From positions 558,001-622,000 of the forward strand of contig CAWGST010000001.1 of NCBI GenBank assembly GCA_963825315.1: a stretch of DNA of 64,000 bases, written 5' to 3'. Under the pieces are notes generated by a model. The model was not told where the DNA came from. It searched no databases and saw only the letters and a list, made by a program, of their open reading frames with translations. This document shows positions 30,473 through 39,951 of this stretch, piece after piece. How positions within the stretch are numbered: position 1 is the stretch's first letter; each line of letters opens with the position of its first letter. The translations under genes were made by a program, and so were the position numbers. This stretch comes from DASRLE01 sp963825315. GTDB taxonomy: Bacteria > Verrucomicrobiota > Verrucomicrobiia > Limisphaerales > Palsa-1400.

Positions 30473-30593
30473 CAGGCCCGTTACTTATGCTTTTGATCTT
30501 GGTCATCACGCAGGCCAGGCATTTCTCCCTGACGAAACCGGGGCGATGTCTGCACTTTGAGGGCATCAACAACGGCAGATCCCAATTCTCCAG

Positions 30594-31475
30594 ATGAGCC
30601 GTCACCCGCGCCCCTTGTCGCTCAGATCTGCTGCTTTGTCGCGATCAATTCGCGATACAGCATTCTTGGTGACTGAGTCGAGAGCCCGCAGTGAAGTTGA
30701 GACTGCTGAGGTATACTCGACCATATGGATCCCAGAAGAGAGGCGCAGAGGGGTTAGGGACCTTTGGAACCGTTTTGCCCACAAAGTGTACGCATTTGAT
30801 CAAATTGAGGTAGGGATGCGGACACTTTTCTTTTTTGACAAGCTACGGCGGTTCCTGGAATCCCACGGGCCGATTGTTTTTGTTAACATCGGCGCAGGCT
30901 TTACAGCTTACCAGTACCTCCTTCCGAGCTCCAACACGTCATGCGAAATTGACCTGCCAGACGTTATTGCCTTCAAAAGGCATAGAGCGGATCTGCTAAT
31001 GTCGAAGCGCCTCATTCCCCAGAGAACAACGCATTACCATGCTTTGGACTTGCTCTTGCGACCCGCCAGAATGCGCCTTGCGGCTATGCTTACAGACCTG
31101 ATCGGCCGCACGCCATCCTTCGTCTTAGTGGAAGGGCTCACTTACTACCTGAGTCGTCAAGCGCTCACCGAGTTGTGGCAGACATGCGCTATAGCGCAGC
31201 GTTCTGGCTCCCTGTTGGCTTTTGATTATTGGCCCCTAGGGCTTGAAAAGAGTGAGCTTTTTGGCCGACTCACCACCTTTTACAGTAAAGAGTTCTGTTT
31301 TGCCGCAAACCACATTACTACGATAGACGAGCCGCATGCCGGCTCGGTTCTCGGGTATAGATTAATGGAGAAAAGTGACGTTTATGCCGCCGAACGCACT
31401 TTCTTAAACACAGATACTCTCTCAAAGGCGGATTTGAGTCTCCCTGAACATTACGTTCTTTTGGAACGCAAGTGA
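30594..31475 (+). CDS. LCM/PPM-type class I SAM-dependent methyltransferase
   Basis: A protein of 293 residues. The leucine carboxyl methyltransferase-like fold is indicated by FVNIGAGFTAYQYLLP, the acidic EIDLPDVIAFKRHRADLL that binds SAM, and FVLVEGLTYYLSRQAL. In bacteria such enzymes often modify small metabolites. The substrate is unknown. It is last in the symporter-membrane protein-RidA cassette, separated from RidA by 121 bases. Confidence 0.85.
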   Translation: MSRHPRPLSLRSAALSRSIRDTAFLVTESRARSEVETAEVYSTIWIPEERRRGVRDLWNRFAHKVYAFDQIEVGMRTLFFFDKLRRFLESHGPIVFVNIGAGFTAYQYLLPSSNTSCEIDLPDVIAFKRHRADLLMSKRLIPQRTTHYHALDLLLRPARMRLAAMLTDLIGRTPSFVLVEGLTYYLSRQALTELWQTCAIAQRSGSLLAFDYWPLGLEKSELFGRLTTFYSKEFCFAANHITTIDEPHAGSVLGYRLMEKSDVYAAERTFLNTDTLSKADLSLPEHYVLLERK

Positions 31476-31572
31476 CAGTGACCCCGCCGCATGCCTTCGT
31501 CAAGGGGTCATCAAGGTCAAGGGGTCAGTTCTGAATGGCAGTTAGTTAAGGCATCGAGAATGCGGGGTGTTT

Positions 31573-33045
31573 TCATTTGGCGGTGGTGTCAAGACGATAG
31601 CGGTTTTGGTGGGGAATCTCCAAAAACTTGTGGCGATGGTTCATTAGGCGCGGGTAGGGCTTGGGCCGCCGCTTGACGGCGCGCGGTTCGCGACGGCCCG
31701 GACGATCGGGCAGCAAATCGGCGGCCAAGACGCGGAAGAGATCCTCCAGCAACTGTCGGCGGCGGCGCTCAGAGCGGGCCTGAGCCAAGGCTTGGCTGTA
31801 GTGGCGGGCCGCCGCCAAGGCACCGGCAAAACTGATTCGTTCCAGAGCAACCCGGTGACGCCGGGCCGCTTCGAGCATGAGGCGGCGGACCAGGTTATGC
31901 ACCAGGATATGCAAGCGCAGTTCCCGCTCCAGCATGGCGGGACTTTTGCAACTCATCATGTCCATCTGCAAGGTGGTTTTGAGGTTGCGCAGGGTCAGTT
32001 CCATGGCCCAGCGGCGGTAGTAGAGCTGCCCCAGGGCGGCGGGCGGATATTGCGTCGAGTCCAGCAAAGTGGTCACGAGGATAACTTGGGTGGAGCGGAA
32101 GCCGGGCAGGCCCAGGCGGCACCGCACCAGGCGCAAGGTCAGGATTTCGGGCAGGGCGTTCCATTCTTTTGCACTGACAGTGCGGGGACGCTGGGCCGGC
32201 TTGCGCCATTGCACCAGCCGTTCGTGTCGGCTCAGGCGCCGACCGCGGCGGAAGTCACGGCGAACGGAGCCTTTGACGCGAAAGACCGCATCGACGTTGC
32301 GCCGCAGGCACTGGGCCAAAAGGCCCCAAGAGCAAAATCCCCGGTCACCCAACAGGATGCTGCCCGGAGACAAGTGATCCCACAACGTTTGTAAGAGTGT
32401 CAGTTCGTGTTGCTGCCATTGACCGGTGGCCCAGGCGACCAGCAGGCCGGTGGCCAGGCTGAGCAAGCCAACCAGGCGGATAATGGGGAAACCACAGCCG
32501 GGCTTCTGCGCCGATTGCTGGGGAAAGGCTTGCTGGTTTTCCGCCGTGTCTGGGGCGGTGACACAAGAGCCGTCCACCACCAAAACTTCCCGGCCCAGCC
32601 AGAGGTCCCCCGCGGCGGTGGCGGCGCGGGCCTCTTGCACCAAGCCAGCATGCATGTCCTGCAACCGTTCCAGCGGCACACCCGCCCGCGCCTGGCAATA
32701 AGGGCTGGTGGTGTCGGGCGGGGGACGGGTGCCGCCGGCCAGACAAAGGGCCTGGGCTTGGCGGATGGCCTCGCGGCAGGAGGCCCCCGCCTGGGAGATT
32801 TGCCAGAGAAAAGTCCAGAAGACCAAGCGCAGGTTCCAGCAACGGTCGCGCGAATGAGCGCCCTCCTCCTGCTGGGCCAGGCGCCAGTGGGGAATCCAGT
32901 CGGTGAAGAGCCGTTCGAGTTGGTGGATCGAAGGGCCCAGGGTGGTGCGCAAGCGTTGGAGTTGGGCGGCGAAGAGGCCGGCCCAAGGGGTAAAGTCAGG
33001 CGTGTTCATATAAGACAGCATATATACTGTCCTATTGACGGCCAT
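31573..33045 (-). CDS. IS4-family transposase (DDE)
   Basis: A transposase of 490 residues in the open frame. An internal start MNTPDFTPWAGLFAAQLQRL (33009) would leave more room for divergent promoters. Catalytic regions are EVLVVDGSCVTAPDT, SILLGDRGFCSWGLL and the YREK motif in YYRRWAMELTLRNLK. The frame is intact, so the element may be active. Confidence 0.92.
   Translation of the reverse strand: MAVNRTVYMLSYMNTPDFTPWAGLFAAQLQRLRTTLGPSIHQLERLFTDWIPHWRLAQQEEGAHSRDRCWNLRLVFWTFLWQISQAGASCREAIRQAQALCLAGGTRPPPDTTSPYCQARAGVPLERLQDMHAGLVQEARAATAAGDLWLGREVLVVDGSCVTAPDTAENQQAFPQQSAQKPGCGFPIIRLVGLLSLATGLLVAWATGQWQQHELTLLQTLWDHLSPGSILLGDRGFCSWGLLAQCLRRNVDAVFRVKGSVRRDFRRGRRLSRHERLVQWRKPAQRPRTVSAKEWNALPEILTLRLVRCRLGLPGFRSTQVILVTTLLDSTQYPPAALGQLYYRRWAMELTLRNLKTTLQMDMMSCKSPAMLERELRLHILVHNLVRRLMLEAARRHRVALERISFAGALAAARHYSQALAQARSERRRRQLLEDLFRVLAADLLPDRPGRREPRAVKRRPKPYPRLMNHRHKFLEIPHQNRYRLDTTAK
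33014..33031. promoter_or_regulatory. Palindrome between the divergent IS4 genes (possible operator)
   Basis: The sequence GACAGCATATATACTGTC has 5-bp arms around an AT-rich centre and lies between the likely transposase start (33009) and the passenger start (33061). A dyad in a divergent promoter region could be a regulatory site. This is inference only. Confidence 0.35.
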
Positions 33046-33060
33046 GCTAGACTTTTTGGC

Positions 33061-33411
33061 ATGAAAAAGAAATCAGATCCCGCCCTGGAGCCGCTGCCCG
33101 CCGCCTACCGGCGGTGGCAAGGCCAGTTGGCCCGTATTGGATGGGTGGCCTTGGGCACGGTATTGGAACGCAACCGCCCCGGCCAGGGCGGCCCGCGCTA
33201 CCAGTGGTCCCGCCGAGTGGAAGGGAAAACGATCACCGTGGCCCTGAGCGCCGAACAATTTGCCTGGCTCAAATCCGCCATTGCTAACCAGCGCAAAGCC
33301 TGGAACATCCTCGAACAAATGCACCGCTATGCGCTCCAGCACATGTGGCAAACCTTGCCCGGAACGACCCGTCGCAAGAAGCTCAGTAACAAGACGTTGG
33401 GCCTTAACTAA
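33061..33411 (+). CDS. DUF6788-like IS passenger protein
   Basis: A basic protein of 116 residues starting MKKKSDPALEPLPAAYRRWQ. The central stretch RIGWVALGTVLERNRPGQGG, then PRYQWSRRVEGKTITVALSA and EQFAWLKSAIANQRKAWNIL, resembles the DUF6788 family, which is often found beside transposases. It lies inside the IS4 inverted repeats and is transcribed away from the transposase. A role in transposition or its control is inferred from location. Confidence 0.75.
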   Translation: MKKKSDPALEPLPAAYRRWQGQLARIGWVALGTVLERNRPGQGGPRYQWSRRVEGKTITVALSAEQFAWLKSAIANQRKAWNILEQMHRYALQHMWQTLPGTTRRKKLSNKTLGLN

Positions 33412-33420
33412 CTGCCATTC

Positions 33421-33478
33421 GGGTCAGTTCTAACAATTGACAATCCTCAAGGGGTCAGTTCTAACAATTGACAATCCT
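33421..33478. repeat. Short direct repeat ending in AACAATTGACAATCCT
   Basis: Two units share AAGGGGTCAGTTCT followed by AACAATTGACAATCCT. The first is split by the IS4 (31519-31532 joined to 33432-33447); the second is 33448-33478. A related AAGGGGTCTACATTTTG follows at 33482. I recall similar AAGGGGTCAG strings next to REP-associated tyrosine transposases, but no such gene is here. Confidence 0.7.
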
Positions 33479-33628
33479 ATAAAGGGGTCTACATTTTGTT
33501 AATCTGGGCTTAATGGAGACCTCCGGTTAACGGATGGTTCGGCCCCCCGGTCGTCGCCGCGATTCATCCGATGATATAATGGCCCCTGGATATTGAAGAC
33601 AAATCTGTCGCGCCATGCCGGGAGAATG

Positions 33629-33690
33629 CCGCGCTCCGCCCGCTCTGCCCACCCACAAATCCGCCTTCGCCGCATCTCCCTTCGCCGCCA
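33629..33690 (+). repeat. 62-bp direct repeat, copy A, flanking the MazF module
   Basis: It shares about 55 of 62 bases with 34313-34374, including CAAATCCGCCTTCGCCGCAT. The two copies are in direct orientation and bracket the toxin-antitoxin pair at 33731-34220. Confidence 0.85.
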
Positions 33691-33730
33691 TTTTCGATGC
33701 CTGGGCAAGTGTTTTCCAGTCAAATCAATT

Positions 33731-34048
33731 TCACAAAGCGCAGGCTTTAACGAGCGCGGTTTTGATGGCCTTTAATTCCGTCGCGGACAAGACGCCGAGC
33801 CGCTTTTCAAATCGAATCGCGGGAAGCGCTCCGATGCCCTGAGTGTTGGCTACGGACTCGGGATCGAGAAAAGGCAAATGACCCAGTGGCACTTCCAGCT
33901 CGCTGCCACGATTTTGCCGGGTGATGGGGATGTCAAAAATAAGCGAACGCGGCGCATTCAGGTTATCAGCCAGCAGCACCACCGCAGGACGGGTCTTGGC
34001 GGTCATGCCCATGTCCACCAACCATACTTCACCGTGCCGCGGAATCAT
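33731..34048 (-). CDS. PemK/MazF-family toxin
   Basis: An endoribonuclease-type toxin of 105 residues starting MIPRHGEVWLVDMGMTAKTR. The MazF motifs GEVWLVDMG and RPAVVLLADNL are present, with FDIPITRQNRGSELEVPL and the C-terminal GVLSATELKAIKTAL. It overlaps the upstream antitoxin by 20 bases. The pair is complete. Confidence 0.9.
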   Translation of the reverse strand: MIPRHGEVWLVDMGMTAKTRPAVVLLADNLNAPRSLIFDIPITRQNRGSELEVPLGHLPFLDPESVANTQGIGALPAIRFEKRLGVLSATELKAIKTALVKACAL

Positions 34049-34220
34049 AGCCGTCGAGGATATTCAACACTTCCTGTTCCACCTCACGCGTTGGCAGCAC
34101 ATCGGCCCACGCTTCCTCCTCCCGCTGCCGCGCGAGAAATCTCAAGTAATGCCAGAGTTCGCGCAGCACCGGTTCGGGCTGGTTCTTGATTTCCGAAAGC
34201 AGCATTTCCTGAGTGCTCAT
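34029..34220 (-). CDS. Antitoxin of the MazF module (DUF2281-like)
   Basis: A small acidic, helical protein of 63 residues, MSTQEMLLSEIKNQPEPVLR at its start and EEEAWADVLPTREVEQEVLN further on. Position immediately upstream of, and overlapping, a MazF-type toxin marks it as the antitoxin. It shows no recognisable AbrB or ribbon-helix-helix motif. Confidence 0.8.
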   Translation of the reverse strand: MSTQEMLLSEIKNQPEPVLRELWHYLRFLARQREEEAWADVLPTREVEQEVLNILDGYDSAAR

Positions 34221-34312
34221 GTGTTAATTATCCACAAAAACTCAGGCCAGGCAAGTTGCAAACTGCTTGTTTCCGCCGGGGATTAGTGCCGGGCATGTCA
34301 ATATTTTGTCTG

Positions 34313-34374
34313 CCGCGCCCCGCCCGCTCTGTCCAGCAACAAATCCGCCTTCGCCGCATCCCCCTTCGCCGCAA
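34313..34374 (+). repeat. 62-bp direct repeat, copy B
   Basis: Second copy of the repeat at 33629-33690. The surrounding gap 34221-34623 contains nothing else that I can support as a gene; small open frames there overlap on both strands and look spurious. Confidence 0.85.
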
Positions 34375-34623
34375 CAGCTACGGACGAGGCGGCTTCCGCC
34401 GTCGCCAAGCGGCTTTGGCGGACTGACGAAAGTTCTGAAAAACTGCCAGTCGGAGTGCCGGAAGGAACACAAGAAAAAGAAGTCCAAGCCGGCTTTATCG
34501 TTAATGTAACGGGCTTGTTGCTGGTCTGTTGCCGATTTTGTTGCCACTTAAGTCGTTGATTATCAACATTTGTTGCCGTGTTGCCGATTTTTCAGACCTA
34601 CATATCAATCTTCCCTTTCTTAC

Positions 34624-35890
<1,267 letters not shown>

Positions 35891-36061
35891 AATCTTTTTG
35901 CAAACTCCATTCGCGTTGTGCCGCGGCAATAAAAATCCCGGAAAGTAAATTCCGGGGCAGACGCTCAAGTCTTTACGGTCAGAGCCTGGCAAGAGGACGC
36001 TCCGGTGTCAAGGAAACCGGAAGTCTTTTGCAATTTGGCCGGCGCGGGCTACACTGCGCCC

Positions 36062-36640
36062 ATGAAATCACGGCTTTATTCAAGCGTGGCCCTGCTGGCG
36101 CTGGCTTTGGGCGCGCCGACTCAAAGTTTGTCCGCGGCCGAAATGACCGCCTTCGCTCTGGTCAAGGAGGGCGACAAAGTCATCGCCCCGCAGGCCAAAG
36201 ACAGAATAATGCAAATTCATTCGGAGAAATCCACCGGCAGTCTGGCCCCCGATGTCTGGCATATCGACTATTACGATCCCACCGCCGCCTTTAAGACGAC
36301 GGAAGTCACGTTCGTCGCCGGCAAGGTGACGGAAATCAAACGGCCCAAGCATTTGCTCGATTCGCTCACCGGCTCCAGGCAATTGGACTGGAAGAAACTG
36401 AAAATCAATTCTGACCGTGCCCTGGCCATTGCCCTGAAGGAACCCCTGCTGAAAAAGCTCCATTTGCGAGCCGCTCAATTCTGGCTGGAACGGACGGCGA
36501 CAAGTTCAACTTGGAAAATCCGCTTCTGGGCGGCCCGGCTGGGCGAGCCGGATCAGACGGTCCAAATCGGCGATCTTTACCTCTCCGGCAAAACCGGCGA
36601 GATCCTCAAAACCGACCTGCACACCCAGAATGCGGATTAG
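36062..36640 (+). CDS. Hypothetical exported protein
   Basis: A protein of 192 residues starting MKSRLYSSVALLALALGAPT with a clear signal peptide (likely cleavage after QSLSA). The mature part is mixed beta and contains DVWHIDYYDPTAAFKTTEVT and VQIGDLYLSGKTGEILKTDL; the latter resembles a PepSY-like ending, but this is weak. Not recognised. Transcribed divergently from purA. Confidence 0.7.
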   Translation: MKSRLYSSVALLALALGAPTQSLSAAEMTAFALVKEGDKVIAPQAKDRIMQIHSEKSTGSLAPDVWHIDYYDPTAAFKTTEVTFVAGKVTEIKRPKHLLDSLTGSRQLDWKKLKINSDRALAIALKEPLLKKLHLRAAQFWLERTATSSTWKIRFWAARLGEPDQTVQIGDLYLSGKTGEILKTDLHTQNAD

Positions 36641-36966
36641 GATGCCGGGCCAAAGCCTTCGCGCTCGGAAAGATCGCGCGGCCCTGAAAGCGTCCCGGCC
36701 AGCTTCAACGCAGCCTCTGTTGTTGCTTGGGTATGCGTTTCCTCAACACTACCTTTGCATGACGGCGGAATGAGGCCCGACGGAAGACGTGGAATCAAGG
36801 AAGGAACTCGCTCGTTTGATTGGATCGCAGATTCAACTTTGTCGGAATCGTGCATGCTTCGAGGCTGAAAGGATGCCAGTGCGTGTAGAGTCATGCGCTC
36901 TTTACGCACGTCGTTGCTGTCTGCGCTCGAATTCTCATTCATATCGCGTGCCTTGCATTTCCAAAG
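36641..36966. other. Gap without a convincing gene
   Basis: A 101-codon minus-strand frame (36637-36942) spans this gap. It has low-complexity composition, overlaps the stop of the preceding gene tail to tail, and has no recognisable features. I see no repeats or RNA genes. Confidence 0.5.
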
Positions 36967-37212
36967 CTAATCGCCTTTTTTCGAACTCGCCGTGTTGCCG
37001 CTCTGAGAAGTGCTCCCCGGAGCAGGTTGCTGAGATGCTGGAGGTGGTGTGGCAGGCGCAACGCCAGACGGAAGGGGTGGTACACTCGTTGGCACTTCCC
37101 CGCTTCCATGCGGACGAAAAGTTCGCTGCATGTGCTCTGACGCAGAGACAGGTTGATGGGTGTTTGGCAACGCGACTACGCTGCCCCTCGTTGCTGTCGA
37201 TTTATCGCTCAT
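36967..37212 (-). CDS. Hypothetical Pro/Ser-rich small protein
   Basis: An 81-residue low-complexity protein (GVAPATPPPASQQPAPGSTS near its end). Its ATG overlaps the stop of the DUF6338 gene in an ATGA, which supports translation from the same message. The composition is that of a disordered linker. No function can be proposed. Confidence 0.55.
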   Translation of the reverse strand: MSDKSTATRGSVVALPNTHQPVSASEHMQRTFRPHGSGEVPTSVPPLPSGVAPATPPPASQQPAPGSTSQSGNTASSKKGD

Positions 37213-37835
37213 ATTGTTTTCTCCACATTTTTAATGAACTCAATCGTCTTGATTTCATCGGCAGAAATATACACGCCGCCGGTGTTCTTTACCAGCTCTT
37301 TTCGGCCATCCTCTCGCTGTGTAAGGACATGAGAAACAAAGAGATCACGTTGGTCGTCGTCAGATGACGCATGTGATTCAACGCCAAACCACCCGTCCAC
37401 TCTCGTGTTGTCCTTGAGTGTAATGATTATCCAACTCTCAGACCGTTCCGAAAACATTGCATCCCAAGCGGTTGGCGCATGGCTTCGCTCAAAGGTCTTC
37501 AACCCGAACAGCGCGAATACTTTTCTGTCATAGCCGCGTTGGCGAAAGAATCCCCAAAGTGCGCCGTACACCACCGGCAGCACAATCGCGATCAGGACAC
37601 AAAATGCGAGTGTTCCCCATGGCGCTGAATCATACCAAGCCTGTGAATACCCTCGGTAAAGAAATGGACTCCACGGAAGGTAAATAATGGTGCTCCTCGT
37701 CAGCAGGCCGAAGGCAAACTTTTCCCACTCCAGTTTTCGATCAAGATAAACAAGTTGCCCTTCTGTAACGCGCCAAAGATAGCCCGGCACCAAGAATGCG
37801 ATCAAAATCCCTACCGCTGTTAATGATTCAAACAC
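37209..37835 (-). CDS. DUF6338-family membrane protein
   Basis: A protein of 208 residues starting at GTG 37835 (MFESLTAVGILIAFLVPGYL). It has an N-terminal membrane segment and further hydrophobic segments (FAFGLLTRSTIIYLPW, TLAFCVLIAIVLPVVYGALW), then a soluble C-terminal domain. That domain has the features of DUF6338 proteins (ESWIIITLKDNTRVDGWFGV and VYISADEIKTIEFI). The GTG comes one base after the stop of a MazE-like gene. The function of the family is unknown to me. Confidence 0.8.
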   Translation of the reverse strand: MFESLTAVGILIAFLVPGYLWRVTEGQLVYLDRKLEWEKFAFGLLTRSTIIYLPWSPFLYRGYSQAWYDSAPWGTLAFCVLIAIVLPVVYGALWGFFRQRGYDRKVFALFGLKTFERSHAPTAWDAMFSERSESWIIITLKDNTRVDGWFGVESHASSDDDQRDLFVSHVLTQREDGRKELVKNTGGVYISADEIKTIEFIKNVEKTI

Positions 37836-37836
37836 T

Positions 37837-38052
37837 TTACTTAAAATTGAGAATCAGCTTGTCATCTCCGTTCGCCGCCATTTTGCGAAAGGCCTCCTCC
37901 CAGCCTTCGCGCGCCGGTTTCAGGCTGCGTATGACCAGGCATCCACCCTGCGCCTCCACTTCCACCTCGTTCTGCAAGTGGCAGACATCCAGCAGCGGTT
38001 GCGGCACCGGGATGGCCGGCGAATCGGCCAGGTGAATTATTATGGATTTCAC
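37837..38052 (-). CDS. MazE-like AbrB-type antitoxin protein
   Basis: A protein of 71 residues starting MKSIIIHLADSPAIPVPQPL, with an AbrB/MazE swapped-hairpin pattern (VEVEAQGGCLVIRSLKPARE) and a typical acidic tail (GWEEAFRKMAANGDDKLILN). No MazF gene follows; instead a DUF6338 membrane protein begins one base after its stop. It is either an orphan antitoxin or part of an unusual pair. Confidence 0.82.
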   Translation of the reverse strand: MKSIIIHLADSPAIPVPQPLLDVCHLQNEVEVEAQGGCLVIRSLKPAREGWEEAFRKMAANGDDKLILNFK

Positions 38053-38209
38053 GTTGAGAATCTAAGAGTTATGCCCTGCAACGTCAAGAGTGGAAGGGAG
38101 CATCTCCACTCTTGATCTTCCCGCCCTGAGCAACGATGATGTCTCCAGGAACCAGCCGGGATTCGCAGTATGGCCCCGTCGTGCGAGTCCATAAATCGAA
38201 AGTTAAAAC

Positions 38210-39721
38210 ATGTCAGGTTTAATCGCCATTGTGGGACGGCCCAACGTCGGAAAATCCGCGCTGTTTAATCGCATCGTCGGAAAGCGCATCGCCATTGTCC
38301 ACGACGAACCCGGGGTCACGCGCGACCGCGTCACCGCCGAGGCCGAATGGCACGGGCGCGTCTTTACCCTCGTGGATACCGGCGGCATCGGACTGGCGCG
38401 GCGGGAAAAGGCGCAAACCCTCATCGCGCAAGCCGCCATCGAGCAGGTGCAATTGGCCATTGACGCCGCCGCGGTCATCATCCTGGTCGTCGATGTGCGG
38501 GAAGGGATCGTCCCGCTGGACCGCGAGGTCGCGCAACGCCTGCAGCATTCCGGCAAGAAGGTGCTGGTGGCAGTCAACAAAACCGATAACGACCGCGAAG
38601 AGGCCGGGGCCGATGAATTTGCCGGGCTGGGCTTTCCCAAAATCTTTCCGGTCAGCGCCATTCACCATCGGGGCATTGATGCGTTGATGGACGCCGCCGT
38701 GGCGCTGCTTCCGCCCGAAACCGCCGGGGCGGAGAAGAAGGTTCCCGGCGCCGGGGCCTCTCTCAAGCTGGCCGTGGTGGGCCGGCCCAACGTCGGCAAA
38801 TCCTCCTTGATCAATGCCCTGACCCATTCGCAACGGGTCATTGTCACCCCCATTCCGGGCACGACGCGCGATGCGGTGGATGTTCCCTTCGAAGTCGAGA
38901 CGGACGGGGTGCGGCAAAAATATATTTTGATTGACACCGCCGGCGTCCGCCAGGAACGGCGCATTGACGATTCCGTCGAGTTTTTCAGCGTGAAACGGAC
39001 GGATGATTCCATCGCCCGCAGCGACATTGTCATTTTTGTGATGGACGCGGAATCCGGCATGACGAGCCAGGATAAGAAGGTCGCCGGCAAAATCGTCGAG
39101 GAGCGCAAGGCCTGCATTTTGGTTGTCAACAAATGGGACCTCATGGTGCCGGAGCTGGAGACCGCGCGAAAAGAATTGCGCCGGGAGGACGGGAAAAAAA
39201 GACGCGAAGGCCAGGACAAACCCCTGGCCAGCCTGTCGGAATTCGCCCAATGGGTGCAGGAACACTTGTTTTTTCTCGATTATGCCCCGGTCCTTTTCAC
39301 CTCGGCCAAATCGGGCTTCCATTTGGACCGCCTGCTCGAATCAATCCGCTACGTCGCCGCCCAATTGCGACAAAAGGTGCCCACCGCCATCCTCAACCGC
39401 ACTTTGCACGACGCCATCGAACGCCGCCAGCCCGTCAGCTCGGCCGGGCACCGTTTAAAGTTCTTTTACGCCACGCAGGTCAGACAATCGCCGCCCACTT
39501 TTCTCCTGTTCGTCAACCGCGAAGATTTGTTTTCGGACCAGTATAAAAAATATTTGGCGGGCGAAATGCGGCGCGCTTTCGGTTTCGAAGGCTGCCCCAT
39601 CGTGCTGGTGGGGCGGGCGCGCGCCAAGACCATTGACCCCGTTCGCAAAGCAAAGCCCGGCAGAACCCGTCCCCGAACCCCCAAATCCATGCGCCATCGC
39701 CACCTTCGCAGAGCAAAATGA
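38210..39721 (+). CDS. der: Ribosome biogenesis GTPase Der (EngA)
   Basis: A double GTPase needed for assembly of the 50S subunit; 503 residues. Two P-loops are visible (GRPNVGKSALFNRIVGKR and GRPNVGKSSLINALTHSQ), with VDTGG and IDTAG switch II motifs, NKTD and NKWD G4 motifs, and a C-terminal KH-like domain ending in a basic tail (RTRPRTPKSMRHRHLRRAK). The start MSGLIAIVGRPN is unambiguous. Confidence 0.98.
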   Translation: MSGLIAIVGRPNVGKSALFNRIVGKRIAIVHDEPGVTRDRVTAEAEWHGRVFTLVDTGGIGLARREKAQTLIAQAAIEQVQLAIDAAAVIILVVDVREGIVPLDREVAQRLQHSGKKVLVAVNKTDNDREEAGADEFAGLGFPKIFPVSAIHHRGIDALMDAAVALLPPETAGAEKKVPGAGASLKLAVVGRPNVGKSSLINALTHSQRVIVTPIPGTTRDAVDVPFEVETDGVRQKYILIDTAGVRQERRIDDSVEFFSVKRTDDSIARSDIVIFVMDAESGMTSQDKKVAGKIVEERKACILVVNKWDLMVPELETARKELRREDGKKRREGQDKPLASLSEFAQWVQEHLFFLDYAPVLFTSAKSGFHLDRLLESIRYVAAQLRQKVPTAILNRTLHDAIERRQPVSSAGHRLKFFYATQVRQSPPTFLLFVNREDLFSDQYKKYLAGEMRRAFGFEGCPIVLVGRARAKTIDPVRKAKPGRTRPRTPKSMRHRHLRRAK

Positions 39722-39875
39722 CCGCCAACCCCCCAGAAACCGCCTGAAGTTGTTCACAATGGGCCGCCCAACCCTGTTCAGAATGCTTGAAGAAGGGGCG
39801 GTTTTTGGGCGCAAATCGAGGCCATTGCCCGTCAACAACCCCGCGAATAACTTTTTTTTCAGAATTCTCTTGCAG

Positions 39876-39891
39876 GCACTATATGTGGTGT
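39876..39891 (+). promoter_or_regulatory. Candidate NrdR box upstream of nrdJ
   Basis: GCACTATATGTGGTGT agrees at 13 of 16 positions with the NrdR-box pattern ACACTATATATAGTGT as I remember it. NrdR represses ribonucleotide reductase genes. Usually two boxes occur; I find only one here. It lies 131 bases before the nrdJ start. Confidence 0.5.
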
Positions 39892-39925
39892 TAGAGTTGG
39901 CCGAACTCCCTACTGAATGGGGCTT

Positions 39926-39951
39926 GGCGGTCTGAAAATGACCGCCTTTTT
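39926..39951 (+). terminator. Rho-independent terminator in the nrdJ leader
   Basis: GGCGGTC pairs perfectly with GACCGCC across a 7-base loop and is followed by five T. It is 72 bases before the nrdJ start and 205 bases after der. It may end the der transcript or act within the nrdJ leader, depending on where the nrdJ promoter is. Confidence 0.8.

Larger units (their letters stand above)
31533..33420 (-). mobile_element. IS4-family element with DUF6788-like passenger
   Basis: A 1888-bp element bounded by 20-bp perfect inverted repeats (GAATGGCAGTTAGTTAAGGC at 31533 and its complement at 33401-33420). It is flanked by an 11-bp direct target duplication GGGTCAGTTCT (31522-31532 and 33421-33431). 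It holds a minus-strand transposase and a divergent plus-strand gene. The target was one unit of a short direct repeat. Confidence 0.93.

Noticed and set aside
36637..36942. A 101-codon minus-strand frame
   Set aside because: Low-complexity, overlaps the end of the exported-protein gene, no homology signal or clear ribosome-binding site.
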